64,000 nt of DNA, taken from assembly GCF_039523035.1 (NCBI RefSeq), contig NZ_BAAAEN010000006.1:193279-257278 (forward strand), given 5' to 3'. This document shows, piece by piece, positions 49,366 through 57,635 of this stretch. The first letter of the stretch is position 1. The number at the start of each line of letters is the position of its first letter. The DNA comes from Pigmentiphaga daeguensis (GTDB lineage: Bacteria > Pseudomonadota > Gammaproteobacteria > Burkholderiales > Burkholderiaceae_B). The position numbers and the translations under genes were made by a program. The notes beneath the pieces were generated by a model, which ran no database searches, was not told the origin of the DNA, and worked only from the letters and a program-made list of their open reading frames with translations.

Positions 49366-50634
49366 ATGAATGTCCGGCTGGAATCCCGTCCGTTCGCCAG
49401 CATGGTGGACGAACAGCCCAACGAGTTCCGCGTCGCCACCGCGGCGTACCGCGGTCCGGAGATCTTCGAGCAAGAAATGGAGAAGATTTTCTACCGGACC
49501 TGGATCTACCTTTGCCATGAAAGCGAAATCGCCGAGCCCGGCGATTTCAAGTCGACCCAGATCGGGACACGGCCGGTCGTCGTCGCGCGCGGCCGCGAAG
49601 GTGGCGTGCACGCGTTCCTGAATGCCTGTGCGCACCGCGGCGCCACGCTGTGCCGCGAGGAAAAGGGCAATACCCGGTCTTTCGTCTGCCCGTATCACGG
49701 CTGGTCTTTCCGTCCGTCGGGCGAACTGCTCGGTATTCCGGACGAAGCGCGCTATCCGACTGGCTTCGACAAATCCGACAAGAACCTCAGGCCCGTTCCC
49801 CGCATCGCATCCTACGGAGGCCTGATCTTCGGCTCCTTCAATCCTGGCGTGGAAGACCTGGAGACATTCCTGGGCGGTGCCCGGCGGCACATCGACATCT
49901 GGCTCAAGCGCGCCGCAGGCAGCCGCTACCGCCTGGCCACTTCGCACAAGTACGGCTTCAACGGCAACTGGAAATTCCAAGCCGAGAACGTCCACGACGG
50001 CTACCATCCGGGCTTCGTCCACAAGTCGGCGTTCAATACGGTACGCAAATTCGACGGATCGTTCGAGAACCGGGAACTCAAGGCTTCGGTGCGCCAGCAA
50101 GGCCACACGCGAGGCTATCCCGAAGGGCACGGCACGCTGGAGGCGGGGGCACCGCTGGAGTCGGGCGGGATCGATCCGCGCGTGCGGCAGGCCTACAACG
50201 ACCAGTTGAAGACCTTGTACGGCGAGGATGAGACCGCCGAGATCCTGACCAACCGTCAATTCCTGATCTTCCCCAACCTGGTGATCTTCGATTTCAACAT
50301 TCGCGTGGTCCAGCCCATCGCGCACGATCGAACCGAGGTCTATTCCTATCCGGTGATGATCGAGGACGCGCATGAGCAGCTCAATGCCAATCGCATGCTG
50401 GACGCCCAGACCAGGGTGGGTACGGCGGGCATCCTGTCGGCCGACGATATCGATGTGTTCGCGGGTAACCAGAACGCGCTGAAGGCCAACTGCTTCGACT
50501 GGATCACACTCAGCCGCGGGCTGGACAAGGAGGAGATCCTGCCGTGCGGCGAGCACGTCGGCGTCTATAGCGACGAAACGCCTCAGCGCGCGTTCTGGCG
50601 TGCCTGGCGCTCGAAGATGGCATCAGCCCGCTGA
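49366..50634 (+). CDS. Aromatic-ring-hydroxylating dioxygenase, large (alpha) subunit, Rieske type
   Basis: A 422-residue Rieske non-heme iron oxygenase subunit. The [2Fe-2S] ligands are Cys88 and His90 (NACAHRGATLC) and Cys108 and His111 (CPYHGWSF). The mononuclear site is Asp211, His214, His219 (ENVHDGYHPGFVH). It would add two hydroxyls to an aromatic ring, giving a cis-dihydrodiol. Start at 49366 is supported by AGGAG and gives the family N-terminus. The beta subunit follows; no ferredoxin or reductase gene is in this operon. Divergence from mhpBC points to a phenylpropionate- or cinnamate-like substrate. Confidence 0.93.
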   Translation: MNVRLESRPFASMVDEQPNEFRVATAAYRGPEIFEQEMEKIFYRTWIYLCHESEIAEPGDFKSTQIGTRPVVVARGREGGVHAFLNACAHRGATLCREEKGNTRSFVCPYHGWSFRPSGELLGIPDEARYPTGFDKSDKNLRPVPRIASYGGLIFGSFNPGVEDLETFLGGARRHIDIWLKRAAGSRYRLATSHKYGFNGNWKFQAENVHDGYHPGFVHKSAFNTVRKFDGSFENRELKASVRQQGHTRGYPEGHGTLEAGAPLESGGIDPRVRQAYNDQLKTLYGEDETAEILTNRQFLIFPNLVIFDFNIRVVQPIAHDRTEVYSYPVMIEDAHEQLNANRMLDAQTRVGTAGILSADDIDVFAGNQNALKANCFDWITLSRGLDKEEILPCGEHVGVYSDETPQRAFWRAWRSKMASAR

Positions 50635-50655
50635 ACAATCCCGCCCGGAGCATCC

Positions 50656-51138
50656 ATGTCCCATCCCATCCATCGACTCATACATCAAGAAGCGCGTCTG
50701 CTGGACGAGGGCCGGCTCGACGACTGGCTCGCGCTGTACGCCGACGACGCCACCTATTGGGTGCCGATCGACGAACACGCCGACCCGTTGAAGGATTCAT
50801 CGGTCATCTACGACGACCGCCTGCGCCTGGCCATGCGCGTCGAGCAGATCATGCGCCAATCCCGCGTGGCGCAGTCGCCGGCATCCAATACCTTGCGCAT
50901 GATCACCAACGTGGACGTGGCCGAGAACGGCGACCTGGCCTCCGCGACATTCGCCCTGCTGCTGACTGAAGTGCGTTCTGGCGACTGGCGCCAGAACGGC
51001 CTCGGAGAAACCCGGCTCTTTCCCGCCCATTGCACGATGACGTGCAGCCGGACCGCGGACGGCTGGAAGATCCAGCACAAGAAGATCGTGCTGCTGCATC
51101 GCAGACAGCCGATCGTGGGCCTGTCGTTCATCATCTAG
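50656..51138 (+). CDS. Aromatic-ring-hydroxylating dioxygenase, small (beta) subunit
   Basis: A 160-residue SnoaL/NTF2-fold beta subunit. It opens with HRLIHQEARLLDEGRLDDWL and has YADDATYWVPIDEHAD, IYDDRLRLAMRVEQIMRQSR, SNTLRMITNVDV and IQHKKIVLLHRRQPI, all typical of benzoate/biphenyl-type beta subunits. It lies 21 bases after the alpha gene and completes the hexameric oxygenase. Confidence 0.93.
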   Translation: MSHPIHRLIHQEARLLDEGRLDDWLALYADDATYWVPIDEHADPLKDSSVIYDDRLRLAMRVEQIMRQSRVAQSPASNTLRMITNVDVAENGDLASATFALLLTEVRSGDWRQNGLGETRLFPAHCTMTCSRTADGWKIQHKKIVLLHRRQPIVGLSFII

Positions 51139-51186
51139 CGGCCTGGCCGCGCGGAGTGCCCTCGGGCTCCCATATCAGGAGACATC

Positions 51187-52146
51187 ATGAAAAACTTCGT
51201 TCCCCACCTGGCCGCTGCACTGCTGCCCATGGCCGGACTGTCGGCTCACGCCGCCGGCTACCCCGACAAACCGGTGACCATCGTGGTGCCGTTCGCACCC
51301 GGAGGTTCATCCGACAGCGCCACGCGCACCCTGGCCGAACAACTGAGCCAGAAGTGGAAAAAGCCCGTGGTGGTCGAGAACAAGCCGGGCGCCTACGGCA
51401 GCATCGGTGCCGGCCATGCGGCTCGTGCAGCCGCCGACGGCTATACCATCCTGCTGGCCTCGGTATCGGTCGGCACCATCAACCTGTTCCTCAAGAACCC
51501 GGGCTTCGATCCCGTGAAGGACCTCACGCCGGTCACGCTGGTGGCCCGCGGAGACTACGTACTCGCGGTCAACAAGATGCTGCCGGTGAACAACATGAAG
51601 GAACTGGCCGAGTATGCCCGGGCCCACCCCGACAAAGTCAACCACGGTGCCTTCGGCAGCGGCTCCATGCTGGCCTTCGAACAGTTCTCGGAGTCCATGA
51701 ACTTCAAGGCGCAAAACGTCAACTATCGCGGCGAGGCGATGTCGCTCAACGCCTTGATGGCAGGCGATGTCCAGGTCATGCTTGCGACGCTGAGCGCCGC
51801 ACGCCCATTCATCGAGGCCGGCCGGGTCCGTCCGCTGGCCATCCTGGCACGCGAGCGCTCGCCCATCGCCCCGGGCGTGCCCTCGGCGGACGAAAGCGGA
51901 GGTCGAGGCTTCTACGTCGACTTCTGGTTCGGTTTCATGGTACCCAACGGCACGCCCGACGCCGTCAGGAAGCAGATTGCCGCCGACACCGCGGACATCC
52001 TGAAGAAGGACGACGTCCGGAAGAAGCTGTACTCGCTCGGCCTCGTCGCCACCTCGTCCACCCCCGACGAGTTCGGCAAACTGATCCAGTTCGAATCGAC
52101 CCGCTGGATAGAGACTGCCCGGCGCACCGGCCTGCAGGCGGAATGA
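51187..52146 (+). CDS. Bug-family solute-binding protein
   Basis: A 319-residue Bug/TctC protein in the dioxygenase operon, 48 bases after the beta subunit. The signal peptide ends near residue 22 (SAHAAG). YPDKPVTIVVPFAPGGSSDS, VVVENKPGAYGSIGAGHAAR, GAFGSGSMLAFEQF and VNYRGEAMSLNALMAGDVQV are family blocks. CAGGAGACATC precedes the ATG. It probably binds the aromatic acid oxidised by the operon. Confidence 0.95.
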   Translation: MKNFVPHLAAALLPMAGLSAHAAGYPDKPVTIVVPFAPGGSSDSATRTLAEQLSQKWKKPVVVENKPGAYGSIGAGHAARAAADGYTILLASVSVGTINLFLKNPGFDPVKDLTPVTLVARGDYVLAVNKMLPVNNMKELAEYARAHPDKVNHGAFGSGSMLAFEQFSESMNFKAQNVNYRGEAMSLNALMAGDVQVMLATLSAARPFIEAGRVRPLAILARERSPIAPGVPSADESGGRGFYVDFWFGFMVPNGTPDAVRKQIAADTADILKKDDVRKKLYSLGLVATSSTPDEFGKLIQFESTRWIETARRTGLQAE

Positions 52147-52162
52147 ACGGCAGGAGCGAGCA

Positions 52163-53194
52163 ATGCTGTCTTTGAATAAGATACAGCCAGGCCTGAACGG
52201 GCTGGCAGTGCTGGACCGGGACGTACGCGCGCCGGATGCAGGCGAGATGCTGGTCAAGGTGCACGCAGCGGGCGTCTGCGGCACGGACATGCAGCTCTAT
52301 GGTGGCGCCGGCGCATTCGCCCAGCGGCTGAAATTTCCCACCGTCCTTGGCCACGAGATGTGCGGAACGGTGGTCGAGACCGGCGCCGGTGTCGTCCACG
52401 TCAAGGTGGGTGACCTGGTCAGCCTGGAAAGCCACATTCCCTGCTGGACCTGCCGCGCCTGCCGCACCGGCCGCGCCCATGTCTGCCCCCACACGCGCTA
52501 TCCCGGCATCGACATCGATGGCACCTTCGCCGAGTACGTCACGGTGCCGGCCGCGATTGCATGGGTCAACCCGCCAGACGTATCCCGCGAAAAGGCCGCG
52601 CTGTTGGAACCTCTGGGCATCGCCGTCCATGCCACGCTGGAGGGTGGCGGAGTTTCTGGCCGCGCAGTGGCGGTAAACGGCTGCGGCCCCATCGGCCTGA
52701 TGAACGTCGCGGTCGCACGCTACTTCGGCGCACACACGGTGATTGCGGTCGATCCGAATCCAAAGCGGCGAGAGGCCGCGCTGCGCATGGGCGCGGACCG
52801 TGCCATCAATCCAGCCGCCGAGTCCGCGGCCACGGCCGTACGAGACATGACCCGGGGAGAAGGGGCGGACGTCGTGATCGAGTACACGGGTCACCCCGAT
52901 GGTGTGCACAATTGCTTCGCCATGGTGGGCATGCTGGGCGAAGTGCGCTGGTGCGCGACCCCTGGCAGGTCGATGGAGTTCGATTTCGGCGCATGGCGCA
53001 AGAGTCGCCCCACCATCCGCAACATCCACGGCCGCAGGCTGTGGGAAACGTGGGAGGCCGCCGCGCCGCTCGTCTACGGAAACCGGATAGACCTGGACCC
53101 CGTCATCAGCCATCGAATTCCCCTGGCCGAGGCACCTCGCGCCTTCGAGCTGATCCTGGCGGGCCAGGCGGTCAAGCCGCTCATCCTGTGCTGA
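52163..53194 (+). CDS. Zinc-dependent medium-chain alcohol dehydrogenase
   Basis: A 343-residue MDR-family dehydrogenase. Catalytic zinc ligands lie in AAGVCGTDMQ and FPTVLGHEMCGTVVE. The structural zinc site is the four-cysteine PCWTCRACRTGRAHVC. The Rossmann motif is VNGCGPIGLMNVAVA. It resembles threonine- or sorbitol-dehydrogenase-type MDRs. In this operon the expected step after the dioxygenase is dihydrodiol dehydrogenation, normally done by an SDR; whether this enzyme does it is uncertain. It starts 16 bases after the Bug gene. Confidence 0.9.
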   Translation: MLSLNKIQPGLNGLAVLDRDVRAPDAGEMLVKVHAAGVCGTDMQLYGGAGAFAQRLKFPTVLGHEMCGTVVETGAGVVHVKVGDLVSLESHIPCWTCRACRTGRAHVCPHTRYPGIDIDGTFAEYVTVPAAIAWVNPPDVSREKAALLEPLGIAVHATLEGGGVSGRAVAVNGCGPIGLMNVAVARYFGAHTVIAVDPNPKRREAALRMGADRAINPAAESAATAVRDMTRGEGADVVIEYTGHPDGVHNCFAMVGMLGEVRWCATPGRSMEFDFGAWRKSRPTIRNIHGRRLWETWEAAAPLVYGNRIDLDPVISHRIPLAEAPRAFELILAGQAVKPLILC

Positions 53195-53300
53195 AAGCAG
53201 GCGCTTGCCCTTGACCGCGGGGTCACGCCGGTCGGCCCGGGACCGGACGCCATCTATCGTAAGATCGACGCATCGTTCCCCGATCACGAAATCTGCACAG

Positions 53301-54110
53301 ATGGCGCGAAACCTCGACGGCGGCTACCGGCTCTGCCAATCTCTGGTGAAGGGCCTGGACATCCTGGCTGCGCTCAACCGCAGTTCCGGCGGCTCGGCCT
53401 CCATCGCCGAACTGACCCGCACCACCGGCATGCACCGGACCACCATCAAGCGCCTTCTGGAGACGCTGCGCGAGGCCGGCTATCTGGAATGGGACCCGGC
53501 CACGAACCTGTACCGGCTGACATTCCGGGTGCACCAGTTGAGCTATGGGTTTCGTGACAACGTCGCGATCACCGAAGTCGCCTGGCCCATGATGCGCGCG
53601 TTATCCAGAGCCATCGTCTGGCCCTGCTCCATCGTGTCGCTGGAAGGCGATGAGATGATCGTTCGGGCATCCACGCGCTCATACAGCCCTCTGTCCTTTC
53701 ATCCCGGCATGCCCGGCCGCCGGCTACCCATCCTGACCACCGCTGCCGGCCGCGCCTACCTGGCTTACGCACAGCTGGAAGAACTGGCAGCCATCCTGGA
53801 CCTGCTGCAGGGCCGGACCGACGACTACGCCAGGCTGGCGGCCGACGACCGTTTCGTCCAGACGCTGATCGCCCAGACCCGTGAGCGCGGCTATGCCTTG
53901 AACCAGGGCGAATGGACGGACGAGCCGAAATTCGGCGGCGTCGCGGTGCCACTGCGCTTCCAGGATCGGGCCGTGTCCTCGCTGAACGTGATCTTCCTGT
54001 CGCGGGGAGTGAAGGACGACGCGGCGCGACGCAAGATCGTGGACCATCTGTTCGAAGCGCAAAGGGAAATCGAGGAACGATTCGCGGCGCATAGGCAGCA
54101 GATGGGCTAG
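53301..54110 (+). CDS. IclR-family regulator (MhpR-like)
   Basis: A 269-residue IclR regulator. Winged helix about residues 10-75 (SLVKGLDILAALNRSSGGSA; TGMHRTTIKRLLETLREAGY). The effector domain has WPCSIVSLEGDEMIVRAST, GRRLPILTTAAGRAYLAYAQ and FGGVAVPLRFQDRAVSSLNV. The WPCSI and LPILTTAAGRAYLA segments recall MhpR/PcaR-type aromatic activators. It is the last gene of the dioxygenase region and likely acts on the 17-bp palindrome between mhpB and the alpha subunit gene. ATG 53301 gives the usual length. Confidence 0.92.
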   Translation: MARNLDGGYRLCQSLVKGLDILAALNRSSGGSASIAELTRTTGMHRTTIKRLLETLREAGYLEWDPATNLYRLTFRVHQLSYGFRDNVAITEVAWPMMRALSRAIVWPCSIVSLEGDEMIVRASTRSYSPLSFHPGMPGRRLPILTTAAGRAYLAYAQLEELAAILDLLQGRTDDYARLAADDRFVQTLIAQTRERGYALNQGEWTDEPKFGGVAVPLRFQDRAVSSLNVIFLSRGVKDDAARRKIVDHLFEAQREIEERFAAHRQQMG

Positions 54111-54199
54111 GCGGCGAAATTTTCCGCCAAAGGGAATATTGGACGGCCCGCCCCCGTATACCGTTCAAGCACCCTTCATCAACCACCAAGGAGTATCCC

Positions 54200-54586
54200 A
54201 TGGTAGCCAGGAAAACATCGCTTCTGCCCTCCCTGCTGCTGGCAACGGCGGCCCTGTTCGGCGCGTCGGCCGCGCAGGCGGCCCCCGCCCAGGCGAAGGA
54301 CGGCGTGCGGGCCGGCGGCAACGGCATGACGCTCTACGTGTTCGACAAGGACGTCGCCGGCAGCGGCAAGAGCGTGTGCAACGGCCCGTGCGCGACCAAC
54401 TGGCCACCGCTGATGGCTACGGCCTCGGACAAGGCCGAGGGCGACTACACGGTCATCACGCGCGACGACGGCAAGGCCCAGTGGGCGTACAAGGGCAAGC
54501 CGCTGTACTTCTGGGTCAAGGACCAGAAGCCGGGCGACAAGACCGGCGACGGCGTCAACAACGTCTGGCACGTCGCCAAGCCCTGA
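54200..54586 (+). CDS. Secreted COG4315-family repeat protein
   Basis: A 128-residue exported protein. The signal peptide ends near residue 28 (SAAQAA). Two copies of the lipoprotein-repeat (PF03640) pattern follow: NGMTLYVFDKDVAGSGKSVC with NGPCATNWPPL, then WAYKGKPLYFWVKDQKPGD. Function of the family is unknown. It begins a three-gene set with an ECF sigma factor 12 bases downstream and an anti-sigma factor, so it may be a member of that regulon. Confidence 0.87.
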   Translation: MVARKTSLLPSLLLATAALFGASAAQAAPAQAKDGVRAGGNGMTLYVFDKDVAGSGKSVCNGPCATNWPPLMATASDKAEGDYTVITRDDGKAQWAYKGKPLYFWVKDQKPGDKTGDGVNNVWHVAKP

Positions 54587-54598
54587 CCTGACCGGCCC

Positions 54599-55102
54599 AT
54601 GGACAGCCGCGCGGTGACCGCCCTGCTTCCGCGTCTGCGGCGCTATGCCCGCGCGCTGGCGGGCGATCGCGCGGCGGCCGACGATCTCGTGCAGGACACC
54701 CTGGAACGCGCGTGGGCGCGCCTGCACACGTGGCACATCGGGCGCGACCTGGGCGCGTGGCTGCTGTCCATCATGCACAACCTGCGCGTGGACCAGTTGC
54801 GGGGACAGCGGTTGAACACCGTGCCGTGGAACGAAGCCCTGGACGACATGCCGTCGCGGCCCACGCAGGCGGACGGCATCGAGCTCGAGGACCTGGAGCA
54901 TGCGCTGGCGCAGTTGCCGGAGGAACAGCGGGCGGTCCTGCTGCTGGTCGCGCTGGAAGGCATGCGCTACACGGAGGTCGCGGACACTCTGGGCATCCCG
55001 CTGGGGACCGTCATGTCCCGGCTGTCGCGGGGGCGGGAGCGCCTGCGGCAGATCCTGGACGGACAGCCGCCCGCGGCCGGAACACTGCGGATGATCAAGT
55101 GA
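54599..55102 (+). CDS. ECF RNA polymerase sigma factor
   Basis: A 167-residue sigma factor. Region 2 spans about 5-70 (RLRRYARALAGDRAAADDLV, DTLERAWARLHTW, LGAWLLSIMHNLRVDQLRGQ). Region 4 spans about 98-150 (ALAQLPEEQRAVLLLVALEG; YTEVADTLGIPLGTVMSRLS). It is of the RpoE-like group with a membrane anti-sigma partner encoded 4 bases downstream. The signal is unknown. Confidence 0.93.
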   Translation: MDSRAVTALLPRLRRYARALAGDRAAADDLVQDTLERAWARLHTWHIGRDLGAWLLSIMHNLRVDQLRGQRLNTVPWNEALDDMPSRPTQADGIELEDLEHALAQLPEEQRAVLLLVALEGMRYTEVADTLGIPLGTVMSRLSRGRERLRQILDGQPPAAGTLRMIK

Positions 55103-55106
55103 AACC

Positions 55107-55886
55107 ATGATGCCCATCACCGAAGCCGATCTGCATGCCTACGTCGACGGCGAGCTGTCGCCCGCGCGGCGGGCCGACGTGGGGGCCCATCTGGCCGCCC
55201 ATCCGGACGCCGCCGTGCGCGTGCGGGCCTGGCAGGAACAGAAGCGCGCGCTGCAACGGCTGTTCGAGCCGGTACTGGACGAACCGATCCCGCCCGCGCT
55301 GGAAGCCGCGGCGGTCCCGCCAGGCGCCCGGCGCAGTCGCCCGCCGTGGCCCGCCCTGCGCATTGCCGCCGGCCTCATGCTGGCCCTGCTGGGCGGCATG
55401 GCGGGCTGGTGGGGACACGGCCGCTACCAGGCCTCGGCCCTGGCCGACGCGCGGCCGTCGTTGCCCCAGCAGGCCGCCATCGCCCACGCAGTCTATAGTC
55501 CGGACGTGCGCCGGCCGGTCGAGATCGGCGCGGACCAGGAAGCCCAGCTCGTCACCTGGCTGTCGCGGCGGTTGGGCCGGGACGTGCGGGCGCCCAAGCT
55601 GGGCGGCCTGGGCTTTGAACTGGTCGGCGGCCGCCTGCTGCCCGGCAGCGAAGGCCCCGTGGCCCAGTTCATGTACCAGGACGCCGGCGGGCAGCGCCTG
55701 ACCCTGTACGTCAGCACCGAGCGCGACGGCAATCCGGACACGGCCTTCCGCTTCGCGCGCGAGGGCGGCATCAATGTCTTCTACTGGATAGACGGGCCCT
55801 TCGGCTATGCGCTGTCGGCGGGGGTTTCCAAGGACGAGCTGGCGCGGGTGGCGTCGGCCGTGTACGACCAGTTGGATAAGCGGTAG
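55107..55886 (+). CDS. Membrane anti-sigma factor
   Basis: A 259-residue protein. The N-terminus (ITEADLHAYVDGELSPARRA, VGAHLAAHPDAAVRVRAWQ) is an anti-sigma domain of the RsiW type but without the zinc-binding HxxxCxxC. One membrane helix lies at about 84-100 (ALRIAAGLMLALLGGMAGWW). The periplasmic domain contains VTWLSRRLGRDVRAPKLGGL and LYVSTERDG. It presumably holds the preceding sigma factor inactive at the membrane. Confidence 0.88.
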   Translation: MMPITEADLHAYVDGELSPARRADVGAHLAAHPDAAVRVRAWQEQKRALQRLFEPVLDEPIPPALEAAAVPPGARRSRPPWPALRIAAGLMLALLGGMAGWWGHGRYQASALADARPSLPQQAAIAHAVYSPDVRRPVEIGADQEAQLVTWLSRRLGRDVRAPKLGGLGFELVGGRLLPGSEGPVAQFMYQDAGGQRLTLYVSTERDGNPDTAFRFAREGGINVFYWIDGPFGYALSAGVSKDELARVASAVYDQLDKR

Positions 55887-55933
55887 GTATCGCGGGCTGT
55901 TGCCAGGGCATGCCGATTCAAGCATCCCTACTT

Positions 55934-55962
55934 TTGATTTGTACGGCAATTTGCCGTATGAT
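55934..55962 (+). promoter_or_regulatory. Promoter and operator of the tacAT-type operon
   Basis: -35 TTGATT (55934) and -10 TATGAT (55957) are separated by exactly 17 bases. A perfect 17-bp palindrome TACGGCAATTTGCCGTA (55942-55958) fills the spacer. A ribbon-helix-helix antitoxin bound there would block RNA polymerase, so autorepression by the first gene is likely. Confidence 0.7.
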
Positions 55963-55982
55963 CGAAATAGGAGGACAGCACC

Positions 55983-56264
55983 ATGTCTACAGCCGTTTCC
56001 ACCGCTCGTCTCGAAGCTCGAATCAGTACCGACCTGCATTCGATGCTCAAACGCGCCGCCGAACTCCAGGGCAGGACCATGACTGATTTCATCGTTGCCG
56101 CGGTTCAGGATGCCGCTCAGCGGGCTATCGAACAGGCCGAGGTCATTCGTTTGTCGCTGGCCGACCAAGAGTGTTTTGCTCAGGCTTTGATGGAGCCCCC
56201 GCCCCCCACCCCGGCCTTGAAGCGCGCAATGGCTCGTCGCCGCAAACTCTTGCGTGCTGAATGA
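55983..56264 (+). CDS. DUF1778 ribbon-helix-helix antitoxin (TacA-type)
   Basis: A 93-residue antitoxin. The N-terminal ribbon-helix-helix is TARLEARISTDLHSMLKRAA ... GRTMTDFIVAAVQDAAQRAI, the DUF1778 pattern. The C-terminal tail (CFAQALMEPPPPTPALKRAM) would wrap the toxin. A GGAGG ribosome-binding site precedes the ATG. It overlaps the toxin gene by ATGA. It neutralises the acetyltransferase and probably represses the operon via the promoter palindrome. Confidence 0.93.
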   Translation: MSTAVSTARLEARISTDLHSMLKRAAELQGRTMTDFIVAAVQDAAQRAIEQAEVIRLSLADQECFAQALMEPPPPTPALKRAMARRRKLLRAE

Positions 56265-56764
56265 GGAATGCGCCTTTCCTGGTCGGATCCCTCGATGCGA
56301 CTCATGACCGTACAGCATTCAATTGCGATTCGGAGCCTCTGAATCGCTACCTGCGAGAACAAGTGTCGCAGGATGTCCGCCGCCGAGTGGCGGCCTGTTT
56401 CGTGGCCATGGCCGATGGGCAGCGCATCGCGGGCTACTACACATTGGCCTCGGCCAGTCTGCTGCTGACGGATCTGCCAGCTAGTGTCGGCAAGAAACTG
56501 CCCCGCTATCCGACCGTACCCGCCGTTCGCATGGGACGCCTGGCCGTGGATCAGACATTCAAGGGCCAGGGCCTAGGCGGCGCGCTGCTAGCCGATGCGC
56601 TTGACCGGGCCGCCCGTTCGGAAGTCGCCGCCTACGCGCTGATGGTGGACGCCAAGGACGAGGCAGCGGCGGCTTTCTACCGATACCATGGATTCATCGC
56701 TTTGCCGGACTCGCCGCGCACACTCTTCCTGCCACTGGCTACCGTACGTACGTCCCGAAGCTGA
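56261..56764 (+). CDS. GNAT-family acetyltransferase toxin (TacT-type)
   Basis: A 167-residue GNAT protein. The acetyl-CoA-binding motif is RMGRLAVDQTFKGQGLGGAL (about 90-109). The late motif AAAFYRYHGF contains Tyr140, the position of the catalytic Tyr in Salmonella TacT. FNCDSEPLNRYLREQVSQD at the start is characteristic of these toxins, which acetylate the amino group on aminoacyl-tRNA and stop translation. Coupled to the antitoxin gene. The active site appears intact. Confidence 0.93.
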   Translation: MRNAPFLVGSLDATHDRTAFNCDSEPLNRYLREQVSQDVRRRVAACFVAMADGQRIAGYYTLASASLLLTDLPASVGKKLPRYPTVPAVRMGRLAVDQTFKGQGLGGALLADALDRAARSEVAAYALMVDAKDEAAAAFYRYHGFIALPDSPRTLFLPLATVRTSRS

Positions 56765-56768
56765 TCCG

Positions 56769-57635
56769 TCAGTGTCCGCCATTCTCCAGATCGTTCTGGC
56801 CACGCGTCGCCCACGTCGTGGTGCGCTTTTCGATGGCGGCCGCGATGGTGTACATCGCGATGCCCATGACACTGGTCACGATCAACCCGGCAAATACCAG
56901 CGGCACGTCGAAACTGGCGGAAGCCGCCATCATCAAATGGCCGATCCCATGCTCGGAGGACACCGTTTCCGCGGTGATGCTGCCGACGAAGGCCACGGTG
57001 ATCGCGATCTTGAGCGAGGCGAAGAAATACGGCATGGCACGCGGCAGCCCGACCTTGCGCACGATGTCCAGCGGGCGCGCGCCCAACGCGCGCAACACGT
57101 CGCGCTGCTCCGGCTCGATGGTGGCGATGCCGGTTGCGACGTTGACCACGATGGGAAAGAAGCTGATGGCAAATGCGGTGATGATGGCGGGTACGGTATT
57201 GACGCCGAACCACAGTACCAGCACCGGCACCAGCGCGACCTTGGGAATGCTGTTGAACGCCACGAGCAGAGGATAGAGCCCGCGGTAGACCAGCGTGGAC
57301 GCCCCGATGGCGACTCCGGTGACGATGCCGAGCACGACGGCGAAAGCGAACCCTATTGTCGTGGACACCAGGGTGTGTCCGGCGTCGACCAGCAGCGGCT
57401 CCCACCACTTGATCATGCCCTGGGCGATGGCCGAGGGCGGCGGCAATACGAAATCCGCGATGCCAAGGCCGCGAACCGCAGCTTCCCAAACCAGGAAGAA
57501 CCCCAGGATGACCAGCCATGGCAGCACACGCTCCAGGCGGCGCCGGCGTTTCAGCGCAGCCGCGCGCGCGGCGGCCCGGCTGCTGCGCGTGGCTCGACGC
57601 ACCTCGTTGATAGGCAAGGCATTGTCACGCTGCAT
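56769..57635 (-). CDS. ABC transporter permease (SsuC/TauC/NrtB type)
   Basis: A 288-residue permease with about six membrane helices. The binding-protein-dependent transport motif is DVLRALGARPLDIVRKVGLP (EAA loop). FFLVWEAAVRGLGI and FVLPPPSAIAQGMIKWWEPL are typical of sulfonate/nitrate/taurine permeases. ATG 57635 overlaps the ATPase gene by 11 bases. No substrate-binding protein of the SsuA type lies in this operon, so the substrate (sulfonate, pyrimidine precursor or aromatic acid) is open. Confidence 0.9.
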   Translation of the reverse strand: MQRDNALPINEVRRATRSSRAAARAAALKRRRRLERVLPWLVILGFFLVWEAAVRGLGIADFVLPPPSAIAQGMIKWWEPLLVDAGHTLVSTTIGFAFAVVLGIVTGVAIGASTLVYRGLYPLLVAFNSIPKVALVPVLVLWFGVNTVPAIITAFAISFFPIVVNVATGIATIEPEQRDVLRALGARPLDIVRKVGLPRAMPYFFASLKIAITVAFVGSITAETVSSEHGIGHLMMAASASFDVPLVFAGLIVTSVMGIAMYTIAAAIEKRTTTWATRGQNDLENGGH

